Source of the DNA: Curtobacterium sp. MR_MD2014
GTDB lineage: Bacteria > Actinomycetota > Actinomycetes > Actinomycetales > Microbacteriaceae
NCBI RefSeq assembly: GCF_000772085.1
Contig: NZ_CP009755.1
Coordinates: forward strand, 1,674,001-1,738,000
Direction of reading: 5' to 3'
Length of the DNA stretch: 64,000 nt
Shown: piece by piece, positions 49,096 to 59,242 of the stretch
Layout: the number at the start of each line of letters is the position of its first letter
Position numbering within the stretch: position 1 is the first letter of the stretch
Translations under genes and position numbers: made by a program
The notes under the pieces: generated by a model
What the model saw: only the letters and a program-made list of their open reading frames with translations
The model's database searches: none
Told to the model about the DNA's origin: nothing

Positions 49096-49833
49096 TCAGC
49101 GGACGATCCGGCGCAGCACCGCGCGTTCCCCGAGGGTCCAGACGGCGCTCGTGACGACGTAGAGCGTCGCGGCGAGCGGGACGACCGCGGCGAGGACGAC
49201 CGACGCGAAGGGCGCCCAGCGCGCCAGGGCAGCGGCCGGACCGGCCCCGGGCGTACCGGCGGCCGGCTCCGCCGTCGGGTTCCAGTGCACGGTGGCCCGG
49301 CGCGACGCCTCGACCACCACCGCCATCACGACGAGCAGCACGAGTACCACCCAGGCGTGGCTCCACAGCGGCGACGCGAGCGCCACCAGGAGCGTGTGCC
49401 CGAGCGGGATCCCGACCAGTGTCGCGTCGAGCAGGGCGTTCGCGGCGCCGGCGATCGACGCGTGCGTGAAGAGCGCGTACACGAGCGAGAGGACCGGAGC
49501 CTGCGCGAGCACCGGGAGGCACCCGGCCAGCGGGGAGACGCGCTCGGAGGTGTACAGGCGCTGCACGGCCTCCTGGAGGCGTCGCGTGTCCGCACCGTGG
49601 CGCCTGCGGAGGGCGGCGAGCTGCGGGGCGAGTCGACGCCGGTCGCGCTCGGCCCGCACCTGCAGGACGGCGAGCGGGACGAGCACGATGCGCACGCCCA
49701 GGGTGAGCGCCACGACGGCGAGCGCCGCTGCGGCGCCACCGGCGACGGGGGACAGGGCTGCGGTGAGCGCGGTGAGCAGGTCGACGCCGGCGCGCAGCAG
49801 GTCGCCGACGACGGGCAGGGTGGTGATGTCCAT
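49096..49833 (-). CDS. YidC/Oxa1-family membrane insertase-like protein, short paralogue
   Basis: A 245-residue membrane protein with the YidC/Oxa1 core. LTLGVRIVLVPLAVLQVRAE is helix 2 with the conserved arginine in the groove; the cytoplasmic hairpin is RLAPQLAALRRRHGADTRRL; SERVSPLAGCLPVLAQAPVL and SLVYALF are helix 3; later helices contain LLVALASPLWSHAWVVLV. It lacks the extended C-terminal tail and the dnaA-region context of the housekeeping YidC, so it is probably a second, specialised insertase. ATG at 49833. Operon with the DUF6412 protein at 49891-50193, a partner I have seen beside such paralogues in related genomes. Confidence 0.85.
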   Translation of the reverse strand: MDITTLPVVGDLLRAGVDLLTALTAALSPVAGGAAAALAVVALTLGVRIVLVPLAVLQVRAERDRRRLAPQLAALRRRHGADTRRLQEAVQRLYTSERVSPLAGCLPVLAQAPVLSLVYALFTHASIAGAANALLDATLVGIPLGHTLLVALASPLWSHAWVVLVLLVVMAVVVEASRRATVHWNPTAEPAAGTPGAGPAAALARWAPFASVVLAAVVPLAATLYVVTSAVWTLGERAVLRRIVR

Positions 49834-49890
49834 GACGTTCCGTTCGAGTGGAGGGGTCCGTGACGACGTGACCCGACCACCCGCGGGCGG

Positions 49891-50193
49891 TCAGGCCGGT
49901 GTCGGCGCTCCCGGTGCTCGCGACCGCACCTGGCCGTCGGCGTCGGGGTGGCTCCACGCGATGCGGGTCGCCCGCTCCACCGCTGCGCCCGTCCGCTCGG
50001 AGCCCTCGGCACCCGGATCGACACCGAGCGACGTCGCGAGCAGCCGGACGACGAGCACCGTGACGGCGACGGCGGCGAGGCCGAGTGCGGCGACGGCGAG
50101 CAGGGGCGCCGGGGAACCCGACGGACCGAGCAGGCCGGCATCGCCGATCTGCAGCACCGCGAGGGCGCGCAGCAGGAGTTCGACGACGGTCAT
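49891..50193 (-). CDS. DUF6412-type small membrane protein
   Basis: A 100-residue protein. MTVVELLLRALAVLQIGDAG is followed by one transmembrane segment (APLLAVAALGLAAVAVTVLV, ~residues 30-52) and a basic cytoplasmic tail containing ERATRIAWSHPDADGQVRSR. The pattern is that of DUF6412 proteins. ATG at 50193 was chosen because the hydrophobic region begins right after it. It precedes the YidC-like gene in the same direction (57 bases apart), suggesting it assists or is inserted by that protein. Function unproven. Confidence 0.65.
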   Translation of the reverse strand: MTVVELLLRALAVLQIGDAGLLGPSGSPAPLLAVAALGLAAVAVTVLVVRLLATSLGVDPGAEGSERTGAAVERATRIAWSHPDADGQVRSRAPGAPTPA

Positions 50194-50260
50194 GGTCCGT
50201 TCAGCGTAACCCCCGCGTGCCGTCGAGGACCGGCAGTCCCGGACGGGCAGGATCGCAGGC

Positions 50261-50746
50261 ATGACCGCAGGATCGCCGAGCACCCCAGCGACCCTCGCCC
50301 TGGAGCGGGCGGGGATCCCGTTCACGCCGCACGTCTACGAGCACCACGAGACCGCGACCAACTTCGGTGAGGAGGCCGCCGCGGCACTGGGGCTCCGTGA
50401 GGACCAGGTGTTCAAGACGCTCGTCGTCTCGGTGGACGGGCAGCTGGCCGTGGCGGTCGTGCCGGTCGCGAACCGCCTGGACCTCAAGGCCATCGCAGCT
50501 GCCCTCGGCGGCAAGAAGGCGACGCTCGCCCAACCTGCCCTCGCCGAGAAGCGGACCGGGTACGTGGTGGGCGGGATCAGTCCGGTCGGACAGAAGACCA
50601 GCCTGCGGACGGTCGTCGACGAGACCGCGCTCGAGCACCCGAGCATCTTCGTCTCCGGCGGGCGCCGCGGGTTCGACATCGAGGTCGCGCCGGCCGACCT
50701 GGTCCGCGTCACCGGCGCCTCCACGGCGGCCATCGCGAGGACCTGA
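50261..50746 (+). CDS. ybaK: Cys-tRNA(Pro)/Cys-tRNA(Cys) deacylase YbaK
   Basis: A 161-residue trans-editing enzyme that removes cysteine wrongly attached to tRNA-Pro. TPATLALERAGIPFTPHVYE is the usual N-terminus; EEAAAALGLREDQVFKTLVV carries the catalytic lysine (Lys in VFKTL, ~residue 49); GGKKATLAQPALAEKRTGYV and GGISPVGQKTSLRTVVDETA complete the pocket; ASIFVSGGRRGFDIEVAPADL ends the fold. Length fits the family. ATG at 50261 with no strong ribosome site. Divergent from the DUF6412/YidC-like operon. Confidence 0.92.
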   Translation: MTAGSPSTPATLALERAGIPFTPHVYEHHETATNFGEEAAAALGLREDQVFKTLVVSVDGQLAVAVVPVANRLDLKAIAAALGGKKATLAQPALAEKRTGYVVGGISPVGQKTSLRTVVDETALEHPSIFVSGGRRGFDIEVAPADLVRVTGASTAAIART

Positions 50747-50804
50747 GTCGGTCTGACGCAAGTTTCTTCACCCGCCGGGAATGGAGCGGGTCCTCCAGCG
50801 TTGC

Positions 50805-50825
50805 ATTGAGTCGAAGGCACTCAAG
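50805..50825 (+). promoter_or_regulatory. HAIR operator (HspR-type) upstream of the Clp gene
   Basis: ATTGAGT-N7-ACTCAAG at 50805-50825 matches the HAIR consensus CTTGAGT-N7-ACTCAAG at 13 of 14 positions. It lies 16 bases before the TTG start of the Clp ATPase gene. HspR is the actinobacterial heat-shock repressor that binds HAIR upstream of dnaK, clpB and lon. Confidence 0.85.
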
Positions 50826-50841
50826 TTCCCAGGAGGTCCCT

Positions 50842-53445
50842 TTGCCAGCAACGTTCGGCCCGACCGGTGGCGACGACGCGTTCGACGCGTTCATCGCGCG
50901 GCTCATCGCGGCCCAGCAGTCCGGTGCCCAGCGATCCGTCCCGCTGGGACGCCCGGTCGACATCACGCGGCTCCTCAGCCGACGTACCCACGAGGTGCTC
51001 CAGCACACCGCCGAGTACGCCGTCGCACAGGGCCAGCACGAGATCGACGCGCTGCACGTCCTGCACGTGCTCGTGCGCACCGAGCCCTTCACCGCGGTCC
51101 TGCGCACCGCCGGTGTCGACCCGGAGCAGTTCGCCGCCGAGGTCGAGCAACGCCTCCCCGCGCCGACGGACCCGCGTCCCGAGCGCACCGGGCAGCCCGC
51201 CCTGACCGGGACCGCACAGCGGATCCTGCTCGAGGCGACCCAGGCCGCCAAGGCCTTCGGCAGCACCTACACCGACCCCGAGCACGTCTTCTTCGCGCTC
51301 GTCACCGACCAGGACACCGTCACCGGGCAGCTGCTCGCGAGCGCCGGTGTCACCCCGCAGCACCTGCAGGAGCACGCCCAGCAGGCCGCGGCAGCAGCAC
51401 GAGAGGGACGCCCGATGCCCGGAGCCACCGAGACCACCGCCGACCCCACGAACGGCACGACGAGCGACACCCCGACGCTCGACCGGTTCGGCACCGACCT
51501 CACCGAACGCGCCCGCGACGGACGCATCGACCCGGTGATCGGCCGCGCCGACGAGATCGAGCAGACCGTCGAGATCCTGCTCCGCCGCACGAAGAACAAC
51601 CCCGTCCTCATCGGTGAGCCCGGCGTCGGCAAGACCGCGATCGTCGAGGGGCTCGCGCAGCGGATCACCGACGGCGACGTGCCCGCGCTGCTCCGGGGCA
51701 AGCGGGTGGTCGCGCTCGACCTCGCCGGCATGCTCTCCGGCACCCGGTACCGCGGCGACTTCGAGGAGCGCCTGACGACGGCGATGGACGAGATCGCGGC
51801 GCACGCGGACGAGCTGATCGTCTTCATCGACGAACTGCACACCGTCGTCGGCGCCGGGGGCGGTGGCGAGGGCGGCTCGATGGACGCCGGCAACATCCTC
51901 AAGCCCCGCCTGGCCCGCGGCGACCTGCACCTGGTCGGCGCGACGACGCTGCGCGAGTACCGCCGCATCGAGAAGGACGCCGCGCTCGAGCGGCGCTTCC
52001 AGCCGGTCCGGGTGGGGGAGCCGAGCATCGAGGACGCCGTCGCGATCCTCGGCGGCCTCGCCCCGCGCTACGCCGAGCACCACGACGTGACCTACACCGA
52101 CGACGCCCTGCGCGCCGCGGTGGAGCTCTCGCACCGGTACGTGACCGACCGGCACCTGCCGGACAAGGCGATCGACCTCATCGACCAGGCCGGGGCACGA
52201 CGCCGTCTCGCCCTGTCGGGCGACGTCGACGTCGAGGCGCTCCGTGACCAGGTCGCGGAGCTGCAGGCCGACAAGGACCGCGCGGTGGCCGAGGAGCTGT
52301 ACGAGGAGGCGTCGCGCCTGCGCGACGAGATCGACGGACTGGAGGCGCAGATCACCGCCGCCTCGCAGGGGGACGCGAGCAGTGCCTCCCGGCCGTCGAC
52401 CGCCGACCGCGTGATCACCGAGGCAGACGTCGCCGAGGTCGTGTCGCGTGCCACCGGCATCCCGGCGACCCGGATCTCGCAGGGTGACCGCTCGCGCCTC
52501 GCCGCGCTCGAGGACGAACTCCACGAGCGCGTCGTCGGCCAGGACGACGCCGTGCGCGCCATCGCGACCGCCGTCCGACGCAGCCGGACCGGCATGGGCG
52601 ACCCGCGTCGTCCCGTGGGCAGCTTCCTGTTCCTCGGCCCGACGGGCGTCGGCAAGACCGAGCTCGCGAAGGCCCTGGCCGGATCGCTCTTCGGCGACGA
52701 GTCCGCCATGCTGCGGTTCGACATGAGCGAGTTCGGCGAACGGCACACCGTCTCCCGCCTGGTCGGTGCCCCTCCCGGGTACGTCGGTCACGAGGAGGCC
52801 GGGCAGCTCACCGAGCGCGTCCGTCGCAACCCGTACTCGGTGGTCCTGCTCGACGAGGTCGAGAAGGCGCACCCGGACGTCTTCAACCTGCTGCTGCAGG
52901 TGCTCGACGACGGCCGCCTCACCGACGGACAGGGACGGACGGTCGACTTCCGGAACACCGTCGTCATCATGACGTCGAACATCGGCTCGGAGTTCCTCGC
53001 ATCGCGCTCCGGTGCGCTCGGGTTCTCGGCCTCGGCGGACGGCAGCTACTCCGAGGAGGACCTGCGCGCCCGTGTGATGGGCAGGCTGCGCGAGTCGATG
53101 CGGCCCGAGTTCATCAACCGCATCGACGAGATCGTGCTCTTCCGCAAGCTGTCGCAGGAGCAGCTGCGGTCGATCGTCGACCTGCTGCTGCAGGACACCG
53201 CGCTCCGGCTCCTCACCCAGGGGATGACCCTGGCGGTGTCCGAGGCGGCGACCGACTGGCTCGCCGAGCACGGGTACGAGCCCGAGTACGGCGCCCGTCC
53301 GCTCCGTCGACTCATCCAGCGCGAGGTCGACGACCGCATCGCGACCCTGGTGGTCGACGAGCAGGCGCACGCCGGCGACACCGTCCGGATCGACCTCGAG
53401 GACGGCCGGCTCGTCGCCCGGGCGTCAGCCCCGGCGACGGTCTGA
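50842..53445 (+). CDS. Clp family AAA+ unfoldase, ClpC-like, HAIR-controlled
   Basis: An 867-residue double AAA+ protein. Clp-N repeats occupy ~45-190. D1: Walker A GEPGVGKT (258-265), Walker B LIVFIDELH, arginine finger region ERRFQPV. The D1-D2 linker is short (~460-510) with EELYEEASRLRDEIDGLEAQ, a UVR-like coiled coil as in ClpC, not the long ClpB propeller. D2: Walker A GPTGVGKT (599-606), SVVLLDEVEKAHPDVFN, and a ClpP-docking-like LGF in SGALGFSASADG. The start is TTG at 50842 with AGGAGG at 50831-50836; it begins MPATFGP like its family. Likely a heat-induced unfoldase that may feed ClpP. Confidence 0.9.
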   Translation: MPATFGPTGGDDAFDAFIARLIAAQQSGAQRSVPLGRPVDITRLLSRRTHEVLQHTAEYAVAQGQHEIDALHVLHVLVRTEPFTAVLRTAGVDPEQFAAEVEQRLPAPTDPRPERTGQPALTGTAQRILLEATQAAKAFGSTYTDPEHVFFALVTDQDTVTGQLLASAGVTPQHLQEHAQQAAAAAREGRPMPGATETTADPTNGTTSDTPTLDRFGTDLTERARDGRIDPVIGRADEIEQTVEILLRRTKNNPVLIGEPGVGKTAIVEGLAQRITDGDVPALLRGKRVVALDLAGMLSGTRYRGDFEERLTTAMDEIAAHADELIVFIDELHTVVGAGGGGEGGSMDAGNILKPRLARGDLHLVGATTLREYRRIEKDAALERRFQPVRVGEPSIEDAVAILGGLAPRYAEHHDVTYTDDALRAAVELSHRYVTDRHLPDKAIDLIDQAGARRRLALSGDVDVEALRDQVAELQADKDRAVAEELYEEASRLRDEIDGLEAQITAASQGDASSASRPSTADRVITEADVAEVVSRATGIPATRISQGDRSRLAALEDELHERVVGQDDAVRAIATAVRRSRTGMGDPRRPVGSFLFLGPTGVGKTELAKALAGSLFGDESAMLRFDMSEFGERHTVSRLVGAPPGYVGHEEAGQLTERVRRNPYSVVLLDEVEKAHPDVFNLLLQVLDDGRLTDGQGRTVDFRNTVVIMTSNIGSEFLASRSGALGFSASADGSYSEEDLRARVMGRLRESMRPEFINRIDEIVLFRKLSQEQLRSIVDLLLQDTALRLLTQGMTLAVSEAATDWLAEHGYEPEYGARPLRRLIQREVDDRIATLVVDEQAHAGDTVRIDLEDGRLVARASAPATV

Positions 53446-53461
53446 TCCGACCCGCTCACAC

Positions 53462-53500
53462 GGAACGGCCCCGGCACACCAGCGGTACCGGGGCCGTTCC
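53462..53500 (+). terminator. Terminator of the Clp gene
   Basis: A 13-bp stem, GGAACGGCCCCGG (53462-53474) / CCGGGGCCGTTCC (53488-53500), 13-base loop, 16 bases after the stop codon. Confidence 0.8.
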
Positions 53501-53560
53501 GCGTCCTGCGACGTCCTCGTCTGTTCTCGGATGCGATTCCGGAAAGGTTCGAGAAAGGGG

Positions 53561-53590
53561 TTGCGCTCGCATTCCCGACGCCGATAGTGT
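53561..53590 (+). promoter_or_regulatory. Sigma-70-type promoter
   Basis: -35 TTGCGC (53561-53566), 18-base spacer, -10 TAGTGT (53585-53590). It would transcribe the 23-codon ORF and possibly the 77-codon gene. Confidence 0.55.
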
Positions 53591-53633
53591 TCACGAGCAT
53601 CACCGGCTGTACGAGACCGAGAGGGGGCCGACA

Positions 53634-53705
53634 ATGATGATCGCCATGACGAACCCGTTCCGTGGAATCCGTGGGATCGGCGGCACCCCGCTCCGTTCGC
53701 ACTGA
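53634..53705 (+). CDS. Possible 23-residue peptide
   Basis: ATG at 53634 preceded by GAGGGGG six bases upstream and by a good promoter. The product is MMIAMTNPFRGIRGIGGTPL plus RSH: short, basic, glycine-rich. It could be a leader peptide, a small functional peptide or chance. No family is recognised. Confidence 0.35.
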   Translation: MMIAMTNPFRGIRGIGGTPLRSH

Positions 53706-53846
53706 CGCGGGACGCCCCGCTCCAGCCGTTCTCCTCGATCGACCGAGGTCCCGCTCGTCGCTGCCCTGAGCACGCGGTGGTGCGGTCCCGATCGTCGTCG
53801 CACAGCCCCGCTGTGCCGCACCACACACGCCGTGCAGGCCACGGCT

Positions 53847-53903
53847 GCCCGTCCAGCTGACGGACGCCCGTCCCGTTGACGGACGCCCGTCCTGCTGACG
53901 GCA
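53847..53903. repeat. 19-bp tandem repeat, three units
   Basis: Units GCCCGTCCAGCTGACGGAC (53847-53865), GCCCGTCCCGTTGACGGAC (53866-53884) and a third starting GCCCGTCCTGCTGACGG (53885-53903); one to three changes between units. Confidence 0.8.
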
Positions 53904-54142
53904 GCCGGGGGCGCGGCGTGGTGGATCGAGATCGGACCGCGAGCGTCGGACGTCTCTCCGACGATTCCACTCGGTGACCCGATCGTTCACCGACAATGCA
54001 GCCTCGCGCATTCCTGCGCGCCCTGCCGATCATTCTCGCCCGCATTCACCGGGCGTTCTTCGCGAACCCGTTCCCGACGCATCCACGCGGTCGGCGGTCG
54101 GGATCTCCGTCATGCCCTCGGGCACCCACGAAAGGCACCATC

Positions 54143-54376
54143 GTGTCGAACGACATCGACGTCCGTCCCCCTGACACCCGCGCGGTGCGCCGCCGGGTCA
54201 CGCTCGCCGACCGCATCGCCCTCCGGATCGGCATGTCGCTGATCATCTGGAGTCGTCGGACGCACCACGCGCGTCCGTCGGTCGACCACGCCACCCGTCA
54301 GCGGCTCGACCGGGAGCGGCGCGAGCGCGAGCTCGAGCTGCTCGTGCGGAGCGCCGCGATGCGCATGTGGCGCTGA
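54143..54376 (+). CDS. Small basic protein with an amphipathic/hydrophobic helix
   Basis: A 77-residue protein. After an N-terminal SNDIDVRPPDTRAVRRRVTL the segment ADRIALRIGMSLIIWSRR (residues ~22-39) forms an amphipathic or membrane-touching helix; the rest (RQRLDRERRERELELLVRSA) is a charged coiled coil ending MRMWR. The DRIALRxGxxLIxWSRR pattern is one I associate with small conserved proteins in Microbacteriaceae, but I cannot name a function. GTG at 54143 has AAAGG upstream. The same frame is open back to 53996 without a ribosome site. Confidence 0.65.
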   Translation: MSNDIDVRPPDTRAVRRRVTLADRIALRIGMSLIIWSRRTHHARPSVDHATRQRLDRERRERELELLVRSAAMRMWR

Positions 54377-54491
54377 CGCGCCGCGACCCGGCGCGGCCCG
54401 GCTGCGCCGACGCGGCGGCGCTCCGGTTGCGCCGACGCGGCGGCGCGCAGCCGCAGCCGCAGCCGCGACAGCGCCGCGCGCACGGCCTCCG

Positions 54492-54549
54492 CACAACCAG
54501 AAGCACCTCGCGCCATGCGATCGCATGGCGCGAGGTGCTTCCCGTTGTG
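54492..54549. repeat. Perfect 40-bp palindrome with flanking arms
   Basis: The left half AAGCACCTCGCGCCATGCGA (54501-54520) is followed directly by its exact reverse complement (54521-54540). Flanking CACAAC (54492-54497) and GTTGTG (54544-54549) extend the symmetry. GTGCTCCGCGACGA follows at 54547-54560, also seen at 14551-14564. Confidence 0.9.
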
Positions 54550-54643
54550 CTCCGCGACGAACGCGGCGCCCGCCGCGTCCGCTGGGCTCGCCGCGCCCGC
54601 CGCACATACGGCACCCGCCCCGCGCGGGACCGCGACCCCGCGC

Positions 54644-55654
54644 CTACCGCTTCCGGTTGGCCACCATTGCGACCGCGTACGACGGGAACCACGTCCCCGC
54701 CGCCGGCCCACCGTTGCAGGTCCCGTCGCTCGCCCCCGGCGTCTTCACCCAGAGCAGGGCGTCGAGCCGGGTCGTGCCCGCTGCGACGTGGGGCTTCCCT
54801 CCGAGACCGGCCCCGGTCGGGTTGCACCAGGTGCCGAGCCACCCACGACCGTTCCTCGACACGTCGACGACGTACCGTGCTCCACCCGTCATCGCGCTGA
54901 GCCGCTCGGCGTAGGCCCGCTCACCGTCGACGCCGTAGAAGTTCGCGACGTTCGTGAAGAACCCCCGGGCCTGGGCGACACCGGCTTCCCGCAGGTACGT
55001 CGCCTGGAGCTCCGCGGGGTTCCAGTCCTCGTTCCCGCCGTCCAGGTAGGTGGGGACCCCCGCGGCGGCGTACACGCGCACGGCCGCCGCGATGAGGCCC
55101 GGCCGTCGGGCTCGCTCGGCGGTGCACGTGCTCAGGTGTGCCAGGGAGTCCGGCTCGACGATCACGACGGCCCGGTGCCCCTGGAGGTCGGCCGCGATGC
55201 GACGGTTCCACGCGGCGTACCGGGACGGGGAGAGGCCGCCCGCCGAGTACCCGCCGCAGTCGCGGTTCGGGACGGCGTACGTGACGAACACCGGCGTCGT
55301 GCCCGTCTTCTCCGCGGCGGCGAGGTTCCGCGCGATCACCCGGTCCAGCGCGTCGCCCGTGTACCACTCGCCGAGCCAGATCGCGATCGGCTGCTGCGCG
55401 ATGGTGCGGGCCGCTGCGGCCTCGGTCGTCCTCCCCGCCGCGCTGAGCGCCGCCGCGGCCTGGGCGGGCTGGCTGTCCGGCTGCCGGTACAACCCACCGG
55501 CGAAGACCTGCCCGGGCGTCGCGGAGTGGAGGGCAGCGCGCGGCAGCGGCGCGGTGGACGCCGCCGTCGCAGCCGCGGGGAACGTCACGGTGCCCCCGAC
55601 CACCGCCGTCGCCACGACGGCGAGCGCGACCATCGTCCTGATCCTCGAGTACAT
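54644..55654 (-). CDS. Secreted family 6 glycoside hydrolase (cellulase)
   Basis: A 336-residue exported beta-1,4-glucanase of GH6 acting on cellulose outside the cell. A signal peptide (MYSRIRTMVALAVVATAVVG ... AAS) is followed directly by the catalytic domain: IAIWLGEWYTGDALDRVIAR, PVFVTYAVPNRDCGGYSAGG (first catalytic-site Asp in DCGGYS), VVIVEPDSLAHLSTC (general-acid Asp in EPDSL), YVVDVSRNGRGWLGTWCNPT, and LLWVKTPGASDGTCNGGPAA. Conserved disulfide cysteines are present. No cellulose-binding domain or linker, so it is a single-domain enzyme. ATG at 55654; upstream codons in the frame are noise. Fits a plant- or litter-associated lifestyle. Confidence 0.93.
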   Translation of the reverse strand: MYSRIRTMVALAVVATAVVGGTVTFPAAATAASTAPLPRAALHSATPGQVFAGGLYRQPDSQPAQAAAALSAAGRTTEAAAARTIAQQPIAIWLGEWYTGDALDRVIARNLAAAEKTGTTPVFVTYAVPNRDCGGYSAGGLSPSRYAAWNRRIAADLQGHRAVVIVEPDSLAHLSTCTAERARRPGLIAAAVRVYAAAGVPTYLDGGNEDWNPAELQATYLREAGVAQARGFFTNVANFYGVDGERAYAERLSAMTGGARYVVDVSRNGRGWLGTWCNPTGAGLGGKPHVAAGTTRLDALLWVKTPGASDGTCNGGPAAGTWFPSYAVAMVANRKR

Positions 55655-55820
55655 GGTCCCCGTCCTGTGTCCGTCCGCTGCCGGGACGTCCCTGCCGTCC
55701 CGCTCCACCTGCCGCAGACCATCAGAACCCGCGGGGCGGCGTCGGGGCGATCTCCAGAACGAGGGACAGGCGACGGACGGCCGGGCGCGTGCGGCGCCTG
55801 CGGTCGCGTACCGTTGTGCG

Positions 55821-56363
55821 GTGACCGAAACCGCAGCTGCACTCGTCGAACGCCTGACCGCCATCGTCCCGGACTTCCCGAAGCCCGGCATCCTGTTCCG
55901 CGACGTGACGCCGGTGTTCTCCGACCCCGTGGCGTTCGGACGGGTCTGCGAGGCCCTCGCGGCGCCGTTCGCGATCGGTGCGGGGTTCCAGGCGGTCGCC
56001 GGCATCGAGGCCCGCGGCTTCGCCCTGGCCGGGGGCATCGCGGCCCAGCACCAGGTCGGCGTGCTGACGGTCCGCAAGGCCGGCAAGCTGCCCGGCGAGG
56101 TCCTGAGCGAGCAGTACGCGCTCGAGTACGGCGAGGCAGAGCTCGAGCTCCGGCCGGGCCAGCTCCCGCAGGGCACGCGCGTGCTCGTCGTCGACGACGT
56201 CCTCGCGACCGGGGGCACCGCTGCGGCGACGATCACGCTCCTCGAGCGTGCCGGGTACGAGGCGATCGGCTTCGCGTCGCTGCTCGAGCTCGACGGGCTC
56301 TCCGGTCGGGAGCGCCTCGAGCCGCGCCTGCCCGTCACGACGCTCGGCCGCGTCCCCGCCTGA
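55821..56363 (+). CDS. apt: Adenine phosphoribosyltransferase
   Basis: A 180-residue purine salvage enzyme that makes AMP from adenine and PRPP. VPDFPKPGILFRDVTPVFSD is the family opening; GIEARGFALAGGIAAQHQVG and KLPGEVLSEQYALEYGEAEL follow; the PRPP-binding motif is VLVVDDVLATGGTAAAT (~residues 117-133). GTG at 55821 lies six bases after TACCGT (55809-55814) with no ribosome site, indicating a leaderless transcript. Divergent from the GH6 gene. Length matches the family. Confidence 0.95.
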   Translation: MTETAAALVERLTAIVPDFPKPGILFRDVTPVFSDPVAFGRVCEALAAPFAIGAGFQAVAGIEARGFALAGGIAAQHQVGVLTVRKAGKLPGEVLSEQYALEYGEAELELRPGQLPQGTRVLVVDDVLATGGTAAATITLLERAGYEAIGFASLLELDGLSGRERLEPRLPVTTLGRVPA

Positions 56364-56377
56364 ACCGCTGCCGCCGG

Positions 56378-56437
56378 CCTGGACCGCCGCGGACGCGCCT
56401 GGACCGCCGCGGCCGCGCCTGGACCGCTGCGGCCGCG
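56378..56437. repeat. 20-bp tandem repeat, three units
   Basis: Three 20-base units CCTGGACCGCyGCGGmCGCG (56378-56397, 56398-56417, 56418-56437), each differing at one position, between apt and thrS. Confidence 0.85.
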
Positions 56438-56483
56438 CACTAGTCTTGACCCACCCCTGAACCAACCGAGGAGCACCACGATC

Positions 56484-58504
<2,021 letters not shown>

Positions 58505-58505
<1 letters not shown>

Positions 58506-59230
58506 TGGACCGCACGGGAGGCACGGAGTCCGTCCCCGGGACCGGTCACGTCGTCGACGTGGCCGGCTCCGGGGCCCCGGCCGACTCCGGGAGGCCGGCC
58601 GGCTCCGCGATCCCGGCCGACCCCGGTACGCCGGTCGTCGACACGGGCGGTGCCGCGGGCACCGGCAGCGCGGACGACCCGCTGGTGATCCGCGACGCGG
58701 CCACGGGTGCGGCGGTGCCGGACGCCTTCCAGCGCCTGTGGAACCCGCACCGCATGGCCTACATCGACGCCGGGCGGGAAGGTCGGGGCCGCGGGCACGA
58801 GGACGACTGCCCGTTCTGCGAGGCGCCGCGGAAGTCCGACGAGGACGCCCTGATCGTCGCCCGCGGTGAGCACGCCTACGTGCTGCTCAACCTGTTCCCG
58901 TACAACAACGGGCACCTGCTCGTCTGCCCCTACCGCCACGTCCCGCTGTACGACGAGGCGACCGTGGAGGAGATCCGGGAGATCGCCGAGCTGACCCAGA
59001 CCGCGATGCGCGTACTGCGTGCGGTGTCGCACTGCGACGGCTTCAACATCGGCATGAACCAGGGCGAGATCGCGGGCGCCGGTGTGGCCGCGCACCTGCA
59101 CCAGCACATCGTGCCGCGGTGGGCGTCGGACTCGAACTTCTTCCCGATCATCGCCCGGACGAAGTCCATGTCCCAGATGCTCGGTGACACCCGCCGGCTC
59201 GTCGCCGACGGCTGGCCCGCTGCGGACTAG
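58505..59230 (+). CDS. HIT family hydrolase
   Basis: A 241-residue histidine-triad protein, probably hydrolysing or phosphorolysing dinucleoside polyphosphates such as Ap4A. The first ~65 residues are Gly/Ala/Pro-rich and disordered. The folded domain starts AFQRLWNPHRMAYIDAGREG; CPFCEAPRKSDEDALIVARG has a zinc-type CxxC; YPYNNGHLLVCPYRHVPLY-like positioning is replaced by FPYNNGHLLVCPYRH; the triad is AAHLHQHIVPRW (HxHxH). ATG at 58505 shares one base with the thrS stop codon, so the two are coupled, a pairing common in actinobacteria. Confidence 0.92.
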
Positions 59231-59242
59231 ACTGTCGGCATC

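Larger units (their letters stand above)
53446..54142. other. Gene-poor stretch with a promoter, a 23-codon ORF and repeats
   Basis: About 700 bases between the Clp gene and a 77-codon ORF. Besides the terminator, promoter, small ORF and 19-bp repeat listed separately, there is an inverted repeat TCGGTGA/TCACCGA around 53971-53993. Otherwise I see no gene. Confidence 0.6.

Noticed and set aside
50842..53445. ClpB as the name for the Clp ATPase, suggested by the HAIR operator
   Set aside because: The D1-D2 linker is about 50 residues with a UVR-like coil, and an LGF loop is present; ClpB would have a ~120-residue propeller domain and no docking loop.
53847..53903. Three 19-bp units as a CRISPR array
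   Set aside because: Units are directly adjacent with no unique spacers, and there are no cas genes in the window.
53996..54142. Longer N-terminus for the 77-codon gene, starting at 53996
   Set aside because: No ribosome site precedes 53996 and the added residues are irregular; GTG at 54143 has AAAGG upstream.
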